NCBI RefSeq assembly: GCF_014596475.1
Contig: NZ_MECJ01000029.1
Span: forward strand, 62,001-126,000
Direction of reading: 5' to 3'
DNA from: Streptomyces sp. CBMA152
GTDB lineage: Bacteria > Actinomycetota > Actinomycetes > Streptomycetales > Streptomycetaceae
DNA: 64,000 nucleotides
Part shown: one piece after another, positions 1 to 8,119 of the stretch
Position numbering within the stretch: the stretch's first letter is position 1
Layout of the letters: each line of letters begins with the position of its first letter
Program-made: the position numbers and the translations under genes
The notes under the pieces: generated by a model
Seen by the model: only the letters and a program-made list of their open reading frames with translations
The model's database searches: none
Told to the model about the DNA's origin: nothing

Positions 1-270
1 AAGCAGGTCGCGGACGGGGTCGTACTGAGCCAGTCCGCCACCACCCGCCTGGTCACCCGCCTGGAGGACCGCGGCCTGCTCACGCGGTACCTCTGCGACA
101 CCGACCGGCGCGGCATCTACACCGATGTCACCGAGTCCGGTCAGGAACTGCTCGCCGCGGCCCGGCCCACCAACGACAGCGCGTTGCGCGAGGCGCTGGA
201 CCAGGCCGCGCGGAACCCGGAGCTGGCCCCGCTGGTCCGAGCCGTCGAGGAACTCCGCGTCCCGGCGTAG
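1..270 (+). CDS. MarR-family transcriptional regulator (3' part only)
   Basis: The last 89 codons of a regulator whose 5' end lies outside the window. The visible part holds the recognition helix and wing: VLSQSATTRLVTRLEDRGLL followed by the D-R-R-G-I-Y wing turn, then a C-terminal dimerisation helix. This is the usual winged-helix pattern of MarR proteins. It stops only 10 bases before the following acetyltransferase, so the two are probably cotranscribed. The ligand and target are not visible. Confidence 0.85.
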   Translation, partial: KQVADGVVLSQSATTRLVTRLEDRGLLTRYLCDTDRRGIYTDVTESGQELLAAARPTNDSALREALDQAARNPELAPLVRAVEELRVPA

Positions 271-280
271 TCTCCGGATC

Positions 281-733
281 ATGAGCGATCTTGAGATACG
301 GCCGGCGCAGCAGCAGGACATCCCAGCGATCGTGGCGATGCTCGCGGACGACCCACTCGGAGCCCGGCGCGAGTCGCCGGACGACCTCACCCCGTATCTC
401 TCCGCCTTCGAGCGGCTCGCCGACGACCCCAACCAGCACGTGGTCGTCGCCGTCCGGGGCGAACGGGTCGTCGGCACGCTCCAGTTGACGGTCGTCCCGG
501 GCCTGTCCCGGCGAGGCGCCACCCGCTCGATCATCGAGGGCGTACGGATCTACGCCGACGAGCGCGGCAGCGGCCTCGGCACCCGGCTCATCGAGTGGGC
601 CGTCGATGAATCCGGGCGCCAGGGCTGCCAGTTGGTCCAGCTGACCTCGGACGCCACTCGGACCGATGCCCATCGCTTCTATGAGCGGCTGGGGTTCGAG
701 GCGTCCCATCTGGGCTTCAAGAAAGCCCTCTGA
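281..733 (+). CDS. GNAT-family N-acetyltransferase
   Basis: A 150-residue single-domain acetyltransferase. The acetyl-CoA pyrophosphate loop is visible as RGSGLGTRL near residue 93, followed by the C-terminal AHRFYERLGF motif typical of small GNATs. The ATG at 281 is used because it follows the MarR stop by 10 bases and fits the domain boundary; a longer in-frame reading would overlap the regulator. The substrate is unknown. With the MarR gene it may form a two-gene operon in which the regulator controls the acetyltransferase; that is inference. Confidence 0.85.
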   Translation: MSDLEIRPAQQQDIPAIVAMLADDPLGARRESPDDLTPYLSAFERLADDPNQHVVVAVRGERVVGTLQLTVVPGLSRRGATRSIIEGVRIYADERGSGLGTRLIEWAVDESGRQGCQLVQLTSDATRTDAHRFYERLGFEASHLGFKKAL

Positions 734-794
734 GCGCTCCGTTGCACGCCGAGCACTGCGCGACGAACGATGTTTCACGTGGCGGCGGGGCCAT

Positions 795-808
795 GTTTCA
801 CGTGAAAC
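795..808. promoter_or_regulatory. parS site (ParB binding)
   Basis: Perfect GTTTCACGTGAAAC, flanked by AT on each side, just downstream of the minus-strand serine hydrolase stop. A half-site GTTTCACGT lies at 772-780. ParB nucleates here for origin segregation. Confidence 0.93.
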
Positions 809-809
809 A

Positions 810-2225
810 TCACACCCCGCGCCAGCCCTCCGGGTCCACGCCTCCCGGTACGGCATCCCCCGGCCCGTACGGCTCGCGGGTGAAGGCGAACGAGCCGAGG
901 TCGAGATGGCTCACCGTGCCATCAGGGCGGCGCACCACTCGAAAGATCTCCCCCTGGTAATAGCCGTTGAGCCCGACCCAGGTCCCGTCGGCCAGGGCTT
1001 CGAATCGCGCCGCCCGACCGCTTCCGCGCAGCGGCTCCAGCGCCACCCCGCGGTCCTTGGTCAGGCGCAGGCCATAGGTGTAAGTGCCCCAGTACCAGGG
1101 GCCGGTGAGCTCCAACAGGGCGTAGTCGACCTCGGGCAGCGGACTCCAGGGCTCGGGGAGCTTCGGCTCGGCCTCGACGACGATCCGTACGAGATCGGCG
1201 GCGACTGCGGCAGCGGGCGTGCCCGAGGTGGCGTTGACGAGCGTGACCGCGCCGACGCCGTCCTCCACACTGATCCAGAGACTGGCGACGAACCCGGGCA
1301 GGGAGCCGGTGTGCCCGGCAAGAGTTCGGCCGCTGTCCTGCCGGGCCAGCTGCACGCCGAGCCCGTAACCGCCCTGCCAGTCCCCCGCCTCGGGCGGCGC
1401 GGAGGGCGTGCGCATCTCCCGTACGCTCGCGGCGCTCAGCACTCGGTCGTCGCCCTCGGCGAGGAAGACGGCGAAGCGGGAGAGGTCGGCCGCCGTCGAC
1501 CACAGCTGGCCGGCGGGCGCCATGACGCCCAGGTCCTCGGAGGGCTCGGGGAGCAGCACATCGGCCCAGGGGTGCACGGCCCAGCCGCCCGCGTGCGGAG
1601 CCACCGGCTGCGCGCTCGTCCGGTTCAGCCCCAGGGGCTCAAGGACCTCGCTGCGCAGCGCCTCTTCCCAGGACACACCGCGTACCGCCTCCACCAGCGA
1701 ACCGAGCAGCGCGTAACCAGGGTTGGAGTAATGGTGCAGCCTGCCGACCGGATGCAGCAGCGGCTTGTCTCCCAGGACGTCGGAGAGCTCCGGCCGCAGC
1801 GACGCCGGGCTCCGCTCCCACCAGGGAGCGGGCGTCTCGGCCGCCAACCCGGCGCTGTGGCCGAGGAGTTGGGCAATGGTCACCTCACCCACCCCGGTGC
1901 CGGGGAGATGCTTCTCCAGCGGGTCGTTGAGGTCGAGCAGCCCTTCGTCGCGCAGCCGCATCACCAGAACGGCCGTGAAGGTCTTGGTGATCGAGCCGAT
2001 GCGGTACTGGACGTCGGCGTCGGGCCCGTGGCCCTCGACCGAAGTGCGCGAGCCCGTCCAGACGATCCGGCCGTCCCGCACCACGGCGGCGACGGCCGAA
2101 GGGGCCCTGCCCTCGGACTGGGCGACGGCGAGGCGGTGAATCAGGGCACGTTGCGTGCTGGGCAGCAGTTCATCGGGGGCCGTGGTCATGAGGGGGACGA
2201 TCGGCGAGTGCGGTGATGAGGTCAT
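810..2225 (-). CDS. Serine hydrolase, class C beta-lactamase/DD-peptidase-like
   Basis: About 471 residues. The three active-site motifs of the beta-lactamase/esterase (AmpC, family S12) fold are present: SITK (SxxK) near residue 79, YSN near 165 and HTG near 304. No signal peptide is seen, so a cytoplasmic esterase or peptidase role is as likely as beta-lactam hydrolysis. The C-terminal ~120 residues form an extra beta-rich domain, as in many actinobacterial S12 hydrolases. The ATG at 2225 follows GGGGAGAG at a usable distance; an ATG at 2189 is the alternative. The stop lies right beside a parS site. Confidence 0.8.
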   Translation of the reverse strand: MTSSPHSPIVPLMTTAPDELLPSTQRALIHRLAVAQSEGRAPSAVAAVVRDGRIVWTGSRTSVEGHGPDADVQYRIGSITKTFTAVLVMRLRDEGLLDLNDPLEKHLPGTGVGEVTIAQLLGHSAGLAAETPAPWWERSPASLRPELSDVLGDKPLLHPVGRLHHYSNPGYALLGSLVEAVRGVSWEEALRSEVLEPLGLNRTSAQPVAPHAGGWAVHPWADVLLPEPSEDLGVMAPAGQLWSTAADLSRFAVFLAEGDDRVLSAASVREMRTPSAPPEAGDWQGGYGLGVQLARQDSGRTLAGHTGSLPGFVASLWISVEDGVGAVTLVNATSGTPAAAVAADLVRIVVEAEPKLPEPWSPLPEVDYALLELTGPWYWGTYTYGLRLTKDRGVALEPLRGSGRAARFEALADGTWVGLNGYYQGEIFRVVRRPDGTVSHLDLGSFAFTREPYGPGDAVPGGVDPEGWRGV

Positions 2226-2315
2226 GGCCCATGGTCTCTCCCCGCCCCAGGGCGGCGTCGACCGGTTTTCTCCCGACACGCATGAGGCGCGTCGGAAGCC
2301 TCAGTTGGGGCCCGA

Positions 2316-3803
2316 TCAGGTCTGCGCCATGTCCACGAAGCGCGAGTAGTGGCCCTGGAAGGCGACCGTGATCGTCGCCGTGGGGCCGTTACGGTGCTTG
2401 CCCACGATGATGTCCGCCTCGCCCGCCCGCGGTGACTCCTTCTCGTAGGCGTCCTCGCGGTGCAGCAGGATGACCATGTCGGCGTCCTGCTCGATGGAGC
2501 CGGACTCACGCAGGTCGGACACCATGGGCTTCTTGTCCGTGCGCTGCTCGGGGCCACGGTTCAGCTGCGAGAGCGCGATGACCGGGACCTCCAGCTCCTT
2601 GGCCAGCAGCTTGAGGTTACGGGACATGTCCGAGACCTCCTGCTGACGGCTCTCGGAGCGCTTGGAACCACCGGACTGCATCAGCTGCAGATAGTCGATG
2701 ATCACGAGCTTGATGTCGTTGCGCTGCTTGAGCCGACGGCACTTCGCGCGGATCTCCATCATCGACAGGTTCGGAGAGTCGTCGATGTAGAGCGGCGCCT
2801 GCGAGACCTCGGGCATCCGGCGCGCGAGACGGGTCCAGTCCTCGTCCGTCATGGTGCCCGAGCGCATGTGGTGCAGGGCCACGCGCGCCTCGGCCGACAG
2901 CAGACGCATCGCGATCTCGTTGCGGCCCATTTCGAGGGAGAAGATCACGCTGGGCAGGTTGTGCTTGATCGACGCAGCACGCGCGAAGTCCAGCGCCAGC
3001 GTGGACTTACCCATGGCGGGACGGGCCGCGATGACGATCATCTGGCCCGGGTGCAGCCCGTTGGTCAGCGAGTCGAGGTCCGTGAAGCCGGTGGGGACAC
3101 CGGTCATCTCGCCGCTGCGGGAGCCGATCGCCTCGATCTCGTCGAGCGCGCCCTCCATGATGTCGCCCAGCGGCAGATAGTCCTCGCTGGTGCGCTGCTC
3201 GGTGACGGCGTAGATCTCGGCCTGGGCGGAGTTGACGATCTCGTCGACGTCGCCGTCGGCCGCGTATCCCATCTGCGTGATCTTGGTGCCCGCCTCGACG
3301 AGCCGACGGAGCACCGCCCGCTCGTGGACGATCTCCGCGTAGTACGAGGCGTTGGCCGCGGTCGGCACCGACTGGACCAGCGTGTGCAGATACGAGGCGC
3401 CGCCGACGCGGGTGATCTCGCCCCGCTTGACCAGCTCGGCCGCGACGGTGATCGGGTCGGCCGGCTCGCCCTTGGCGTACAGGTCGAGGATCGCCGTGTA
3501 GACGGTCTCGTGGGCGGGCCGGTAGAAGTCATGGCCCTTGATGATCTCGACGACGTCGGCGATGGCGTCCTTGGACAGCAGCATGCCGCCGAGGACGGAC
3601 TGTTCGGCGTCGATGTCCTGCGGGGGGACGCGCTCGAAGCCAGATGAGCCGCCGCCGTCCCAGGACTCGCTCTCGCGGCCCCGGTCGTGCTGGTCGTCGC
3701 GGCCGCGGCCCCGTCCGTCGGCGCGGCGCGGGCGGGAGACGGGCAGACGGTCACCCGGACCGCTGTCGGCCCAGGGGTCGTCCAAGGGCTCGGGAATGCT
3801 CAC
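2316..3803 (-). CDS. dnaB: Replicative DNA helicase DnaB
   Basis: 495 residues. After a disordered Arg/Asp-rich N-terminal tail of about 60 residues comes the N-terminal helicase-loader domain (DIDAEQSVLGGMLL). The RecA-like core has Walker A ARPAMGKST near 262 and Walker B VIIDYLQL near 367. It is the hexameric helicase that unwinds the replication fork. The GTG start at 3803 is preceded by GGAGGAGGTGG; longer readings lack a ribosome site. No intein is present, although this family often carries one. The upstream gap has a DnaA-box cluster, and a DUF721/DciA-like loader candidate lies at 43621-44172. Confidence 0.97.
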   Translation of the reverse strand: MSIPEPLDDPWADSGPGDRLPVSRPRRADGRGRGRDDQHDRGRESESWDGGGSSGFERVPPQDIDAEQSVLGGMLLSKDAIADVVEIIKGHDFYRPAHETVYTAILDLYAKGEPADPITVAAELVKRGEITRVGGASYLHTLVQSVPTAANASYYAEIVHERAVLRRLVEAGTKITQMGYAADGDVDEIVNSAQAEIYAVTEQRTSEDYLPLGDIMEGALDEIEAIGSRSGEMTGVPTGFTDLDSLTNGLHPGQMIVIAARPAMGKSTLALDFARAASIKHNLPSVIFSLEMGRNEIAMRLLSAEARVALHHMRSGTMTDEDWTRLARRMPEVSQAPLYIDDSPNLSMMEIRAKCRRLKQRNDIKLVIIDYLQLMQSGGSKRSESRQQEVSDMSRNLKLLAKELEVPVIALSQLNRGPEQRTDKKPMVSDLRESGSIEQDADMVILLHREDAYEKESPRAGEADIIVGKHRNGPTATITVAFQGHYSRFVDMAQT

Positions 3804-4226
3804 CGGGCCACCTCCTCCCGTCCGCTCCGCGGACCTAGCCGTGCCACTCTTTGTACGGCACGACACTGACAAAACAAGAGGCCCGACTCCGCTTCCGGCG
3901 CGTCGGGCGCCGGTCCACGTTAGGCCCGTCGGCACCGTCAGCCAATCTGGTTATCCACAGGCCATGTGGACGACCGACCAGATGCTGTGGAGAACCCCGC
4001 AGAACCTGTGCACGGACCGGGGGACAGCACTGTGGACAAAGTCATAGCACCCCCGAAGTCACCACCCTGACCTGCGGTTTTTCCATCCACCGGCTGTGGG
4101 GGAGAAAAACTTTCCCGGCTGGCCCAAGATCACGACAAACGGCGCACGGCCGAGCCGCGCTCCACCCTTCAGGTAAGGACCCAAAGGCCATTGCATCTCT
4201 TACCTGTGGAAGATTAGATTGAGTCC
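3804..4226. promoter_or_regulatory. dnaB/MATE divergent intergenic region with DnaA-box cluster
   Basis: A 423-base gap with no credible gene. It contains four DnaA-box-like 9-mers within 90 bases: TTATCCACA at 3951-3959 (plus), TCGTCCACA at 3965-3973 (minus), TTCTCCACA at 3986-3994 (minus) and TTGTCCACA at 4031-4039 (minus). The last three match variants also found in oriC of this window. The spacing suggests real DnaA binding, which could regulate dnaB or titrate DnaA. No unwinding-type AT tract is evident, so I do not call it an origin. Confidence 0.6.
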
Positions 4227-5564
4227 ATGACACAGGCCCCAGTGGCACCGAAGGACACTCGGCGCCGACACGACCGCGAGATCGTCTCCCTCGCCGTGCC
4301 CGCCTTCGGCGCACTCGTCGCCGAACCGCTCTTCGTCATGGCCGACAGCGCGATCGTCGGCCACCTCGGCACCCCGCAACTGGCCGGTCTCGGCATCGCG
4401 GCGGCGCTCCTCACCACCGCCGTGAGCGTCTTCGTCTTCCTCGCCTACGCCACCACCGCCGCCGTCGCACGCCGCGTCGGCGCGGGCGATCTGCCGGCCG
4501 CCATCCGCCAGGGCATGGACGGCATCTGGCTCGCCCTGCTCCTCGGCGCCGCCGTCATCGCCGTCGTCCTGCCCGCCGCGCCCTGGTTCGTCGACATCTT
4601 CGGGGCCTCGCACACGGCCGCTCCGTACGCCATCACCTATCTGCGCATCTCGGCGCTCGGTATCCCCGCCATGCTCGTCGTGCTCGCGGCCACCGGCGTC
4701 CTGCGCGGCCTCCAGGACACCAGAACCCCGCTGTATGTGGCCATCGGCGGATTCGCCATGAACGCCGCGCTCAATGTGGGGCTCGTCTACGGTGCCGGAC
4801 TCGGCATCGCCGGTTCGGCGTGGGGCACCGTGATCGCCCAGTTCGCCATGGCGGCCGTCTACCTCTCGGTGGTCGTCCGGGGAGCCCGGCGCCACGGCGC
4901 CTCACTGCGCCCGGACGCGGCAGGCATACGCGCCAGCGCCCAGGCCGGAGTGCCGCTGCTCATCCGTACGCTCTCGCTGCGCGCCGTCCTGATGATCGCG
5001 ACCGCCGTGGCGGCTCGGCTCGGCGACGCCGACATCGCCGCCCATCAGATCATCCTGTCCCTGTGGAGCCTGATGGCCTTCGCCCTCGACGCGATCGCCA
5101 TAGCCGGGCAGGCCATCATCGGCCGCTATCTCGGGGCGGAGGACACCGAGGGCGCACGGCAGGCGTGCCGCCGCATGGTGGAGTGGGGCATCGCCGCTGG
5201 TGTGGGGCTCGGCGTGCTGATCGCCGTCACTCGGCCCCTGTTCATGCCGCTGTTCACCAGCGACCACACCGTCCAGGACGCGCTGGTGCCCGCCCTCCTG
5301 GTGGTGGCCCTCTCCCAGCCGCTCTCGGGTGTCGTCTTCGTGCTCGACGGCGTCCTGATGGGCGCGGGCGACGGCCCGTATCTCGCCCGGGCCATGCTGC
5401 TGACGCTCGCCGTCTTCGCCCCGGTGGCGCTGCTGGTCCCGACGCTCGGCGGTGGTCTCACCGCCCTGTGGTGGGCGATGACCCTCATGATGGCCGTCCG
5501 GATGCTCACCCTGTGGCTCCGCGCCCGCTCGGGCCGCTGGCTGGTGACGGGCGCGACGCGCTGA
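4227..5564 (+). CDS. MATE-family efflux transporter
   Basis: 445 residues in twelve hydrophobic segments forming two six-helix halves. It has the MATE/DinF pattern AFGALVAEPLFVMADSAIVG in the first helix and a repeat of this motif in the second half. It is an integral-membrane drug/Na+ or H+ antiporter that would export cationic or aromatic compounds. It is convergent with rplI across a shared hairpin terminator and divergent from dnaB. No strong ribosome site precedes the ATG, so translation may be from a short leader. Confidence 0.9.
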   Translation: MTQAPVAPKDTRRRHDREIVSLAVPAFGALVAEPLFVMADSAIVGHLGTPQLAGLGIAAALLTTAVSVFVFLAYATTAAVARRVGAGDLPAAIRQGMDGIWLALLLGAAVIAVVLPAAPWFVDIFGASHTAAPYAITYLRISALGIPAMLVVLAATGVLRGLQDTRTPLYVAIGGFAMNAALNVGLVYGAGLGIAGSAWGTVIAQFAMAAVYLSVVVRGARRHGASLRPDAAGIRASAQAGVPLLIRTLSLRAVLMIATAVAARLGDADIAAHQIILSLWSLMAFALDAIAIAGQAIIGRYLGAEDTEGARQACRRMVEWGIAAGVGLGVLIAVTRPLFMPLFTSDHTVQDALVPALLVVALSQPLSGVVFVLDGVLMGAGDGPYLARAMLLTLAVFAPVALLVPTLGGGLTALWWAMTLMMAVRMLTLWLRARSGRWLVTGATR

Positions 5565-5612
5565 GCCGCGTACGGACGAGGATGGCCTGGAGGCACCCGC
5601 ACGGCCGTCGAT

Positions 5613-5626
5613 GTTTCACGTGAAAC
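5613..5626. promoter_or_regulatory. parS site
   Basis: Perfect GTTTCACGTGAAAC in the convergent gap between the MATE gene and rplI. The symmetry extends to CGAT/ATCG on each side. Confidence 0.93.
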
Positions 5627-5648
5627 ATCGGCCGTCGTACCGACAGCA

Positions 5649-5682
5649 AGAAGGGCCGCACCCCAGGGGGTGCGGCCCTTCT
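5649..5682. terminator. Bidirectional terminator between MATE gene and rplI
   Basis: A 15-bp perfect stem (left arm 5649-5663, right arm 5668-5682) with a 4-base loop. It sits between two convergent genes and is suitable for both strands. Confidence 0.85.
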
Positions 5683-5704
5683 CATGCTCTACCGAGCGCA
5701 ACGC

Positions 5705-6151
5705 TTAGGCGGAGACGACCTCGACGCCGACCTTCGCGGAGACCTCGGCGTGCAGACGCACGGACACCTGGTGCGCGCCCAGGGTCTTGATCGGCGAGCC
5801 GAGCTCGACGCGACGCTTGTCCACGTCCGGGCCACCGGCAGCCTTGATCGCCGCAGCGACGTCGGCCTGGGTGACGGAGCCGAAGAGACGGCCGGCGTCG
5901 CCGGAGCGAACAGCCAGACGGACCTTCGTGCCTTCGAGGCGGGCCTTGATCTCGTTGGCCTGCTCGATGGTGGCGATCTCGTGGATCTTGCGAGCACGAC
6001 GGATCTGCTCGACGTCCTTCTCGCCGCCCTTGGTCCAGCGGATCGCGAAACCACGCGGGACCAGGAAGTTGCGAGCGTAGCCGTCCTTGACGTCCACGAC
6101 GTCGCCAGCGGCACCGAGGCCAGAGACCTCGTGGGTGAGGATGATCTTCAT
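5705..6151 (-). CDS. rplI: 50S ribosomal protein L9
   Basis: 148 residues, the normal L9 length. The N-terminal 23S rRNA-binding domain MKIILTHEVSGLG...KDGYARNFLVPRG is a textbook L9 signature, followed by the connecting helix and C-terminal domain. Last gene of the rpsF-ssb-rpsR-rplI operon, 18 bases after rpsR. L9 bridges the L1 stalk base and helps fidelity. Confidence 0.98.
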   Translation of the reverse strand: MKIILTHEVSGLGAAGDVVDVKDGYARNFLVPRGFAIRWTKGGEKDVEQIRRARKIHEIATIEQANEIKARLEGTKVRLAVRSGDAGRLFGSVTQADVAAAIKAAGGPDVDKRRVELGSPIKTLGAHQVSVRLHAEVSAKVGVEVVSA

Positions 6152-6169
6152 TTTTCGGTCACCCTTCCC

Positions 6170-6406
6170 TTATCGCGCGGTGGACGTGTAGGGCAGCAGC
6201 GCCATCTCACGGCTGTTCTTCACGGCCGTGGCGACGTCACGCTGGTGCTGCGTGCAGTTGCCGGTAACGCGGCGGGCACGGATCTTGCCACGGTCGGAAA
6301 TGAACTTCCGCAGCATGTTCGTGTCCTTGTAGTCCACGTAAGCGGTCTTGTCCTTGCAGAAAGCGCAGACCTTCTTCTTAGGCTTGCGCACAGGCGGCTT
6401 CGCCAT
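6170..6406 (-). CDS. rpsR: 30S ribosomal protein S18, zinc-ribbon form
   Basis: 78 residues with the S18 core (RKFISDRGKIRARRVTGNCT). It keeps CAFC near residues 14-17 and a later C-x-x-H (NCTQH), which is the metal-binding C+ form. Streptomyces usually have a second, cysteine-free S18 expressed when zinc is scarce; the copy here would be the zinc-replete one. The ribosome site AGGAG lies 9 bases before the ATG. Confidence 0.97.
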   Translation of the reverse strand: MAKPPVRKPKKKVCAFCKDKTAYVDYKDTNMLRKFISDRGKIRARRVTGNCTQHQRDVATAVKNSREMALLPYTSTAR

Positions 6407-6449
6407 GGTGTTTCTCCTGTGTGATCAAGAAGTGGGAGTACGGGCTGCC

Positions 6450-7040
6450 CTAGAAGGGCGGCTCGTCCGAGTAGCCGCCGCCGGAGCCGCCGGAGCTTCC
6501 GCCCCAGCCGCCACCGCCGCCACCCTGCTGCTGGCCGCCGCCGGCCGGCGCGCTGGAGGCCCAGGGGTCGTCGGCGGGAGCGCCGCCACCCTGGGAGCCA
6601 CCACTGGGAGCTCCGCCCCAGTTGCCGCCGCCCTGCTGCTGACCGCCACCGCCGAACCCGCCCTGGCCGCCTCGACCGGTGGTCTTGGTGACCTTGGCCG
6701 TGGCGTTCTTGAGGCTGGGGCCGACTTCCTCGACGTCCAGCTCGAAGACCGTGCGCTTGACGCCCTCGCGGTCCTCGTAGGACCGCTGCCTCAGCCGGCC
6801 CTGCACGACGACGCGCATGCCTCGCTGAAGCGACTCGGCGACGTTCTCCGCCGCCTGACGCCAGACCGAGCAGGTCAGGAACAGGCTCTCGCCGTCCTTC
6901 CACTCATTGGTCTGACGGTCGAAGGTGCGGGGAGTCGACGCGACACGGAACTTCGCGACGGCCGCACCGGACGGGGTGAAGCGCAGCTCGGGGTCGTCGA
7001 CGAGATTGCCGACGACCGTGATGACGGTCTCGCCTGCCAT
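6450..7040 (-). CDS. ssb: Single-stranded DNA-binding protein
   Basis: 196 residues. An N-terminal OB fold (MAGETVITVVGNLVDDPEL, residues 1-110) is followed by a long Gly/Gln-rich linker and the acidic tip ending DEPPF. That tip recruits replication and repair partners. This is the essential SsbA-type protein, encoded between S6 and S18 as in most bacteria. GAGAGG precedes the ATG. Confidence 0.98.
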   Translation of the reverse strand: MAGETVITVVGNLVDDPELRFTPSGAAVAKFRVASTPRTFDRQTNEWKDGESLFLTCSVWRQAAENVAESLQRGMRVVVQGRLRQRSYEDREGVKRTVFELDVEEVGPSLKNATAKVTKTTGRGGQGGFGGGGQQQGGGNWGGAPSGGSQGGGAPADDPWASSAPAGGGQQQGGGGGGWGGSSGGSGGGYSDEPPF

Positions 7041-7115
7041 GGGTGAACCTCTCGGCGGGGATTGCTGCTGGCTGCTGTGTTGCTACTCGGAACCCGATGA
7101 CTTCTGAGCGGAAGC

Positions 7116-7406
7116 TCAGTGGGTCTCGGGACGGAGGACCTTGGTCCGGAGGACCGACTCGTTCAGGTTCATCTGACGGTCGAGCTCCTTGACGACCGCA
7201 GGCTCGGCCTGGAGGTCGATGACCGTGTAGATGCCCTCGGGCTTCTTCTTGATCTCGTAGGAGAGACGACGACGGCCCCAGGTGTCGACCTTCTCGACCT
7301 TTCCGTTGCCCTCACGGACGACAGAAAGGAAGTTCTCGATCAGGGGAGAGACAGCGCGCTCCTCCAGATCGGGGTCGAGGATGACCATCACCTCGTAGTG
7401 ACGCAT
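7116..7406 (-). CDS. rpsF: 30S ribosomal protein S6
   Basis: 96 residues starting MRHYEVMVILDPDLEER, the S6 signature, with the GRRRLSYEIKKKPEG strand that pairs with S18. The ATG at 7406 has a perfect GGAGG 9 bases upstream; a much longer in-frame reading has no support. First gene of the rpsF-ssb-rpsR-rplI operon. The promoter should lie in the 270-base gap before the next gene. Confidence 0.98.
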   Translation of the reverse strand: MRHYEVMVILDPDLEERAVSPLIENFLSVVREGNGKVEKVDTWGRRRLSYEIKKKPEGIYTVIDLQAEPAVVKELDRQMNLNESVLRTKVLRPETH

Positions 7407-7676
7407 GTGGAACCCACCTCCTTTGGACTCAGCGGCCACGGTCGTTCCGTGGCAGGAGGGTCGTGATGCGTACGCAACGGTATCCGCGACCACTGACAAT
7501 CCCGCTCCGAAGAGGGGGACCGCGTACTGGCCAGGGCAGACACCGGTGCAGACCGTACAGAGTACCCGCACATCCGCTTCCGGTTGAAATCCGGCGGTCA
7601 GGGGGCAGAATCTGTACACATCGGGTGTGCGCGGCGCTACCCTTCGCCGCGTTCCGCTTCCGCCAGGAGGTGCCCC

Positions 7677-7997
7677 ATGGCACAGGCAATGCGATCGAAC
7701 TCGTCCGTCGTCTCCCTCTTCGCCACCGACGGCAAGGCCCATCCCCTTCAGGACGCCTTCATGGCGGTGACCGTGCTGCTCGGCGCAGTGGCGTTCACCA
7801 CGGCCTTCTTCCACAACCTGCATCTGATCAGTTCGTGGGCGGGCCTCGTCGGCATCCTCACCGGTGCGTACGGACAGTTCATCTCGGCGACGACCCGGGA
7901 GCGTTTCCTGCTGATCCTCGGCCTCGGCGCCTCCGCCGTGGGCTTCTTCCTGGGCATGGCGCACGGCGGCCTGTTCGGCGGTGTGATCGGCGGCTGA
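7677..7997 (+). CDS. Small conserved membrane protein
   Basis: 106 residues with three hydrophobic segments near residues 31-48, 55-72 and 80-100. It starts at the ATG 6 bases after an AGGAGG site. No catalytic motif is seen. Similar small membrane proteins sit between rpsF and femX in Streptomyces (family knowledge), so it is probably a real but uncharacterised gene. Confidence 0.8.
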   Translation: MAQAMRSNSSVVSLFATDGKAHPLQDAFMAVTVLLGAVAFTTAFFHNLHLISSWAGLVGILTGAYGQFISATTRERFLLILGLGASAVGFFLGMAHGGLFGGVIGG

Positions 7998-8119
7998 GAG
8001 CTCCTCGCACCCCCAGGGCCCGTACGGCCAGTCGGGGCGCTCCCCGGGCGCAGTAGGCTTCGGCGCGAGAGCCGGAGCCCCTGTACCCATGGGGACACAC
8101 CTGCCGAGGAGCGCCCCGC

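Noticed and set aside
3951..4039. Second replication origin near dnaB
   Set aside because: DnaA boxes are present but there is no unwinding element or trio repeat, and a full oriC lies at 39.4-40.3 kb.
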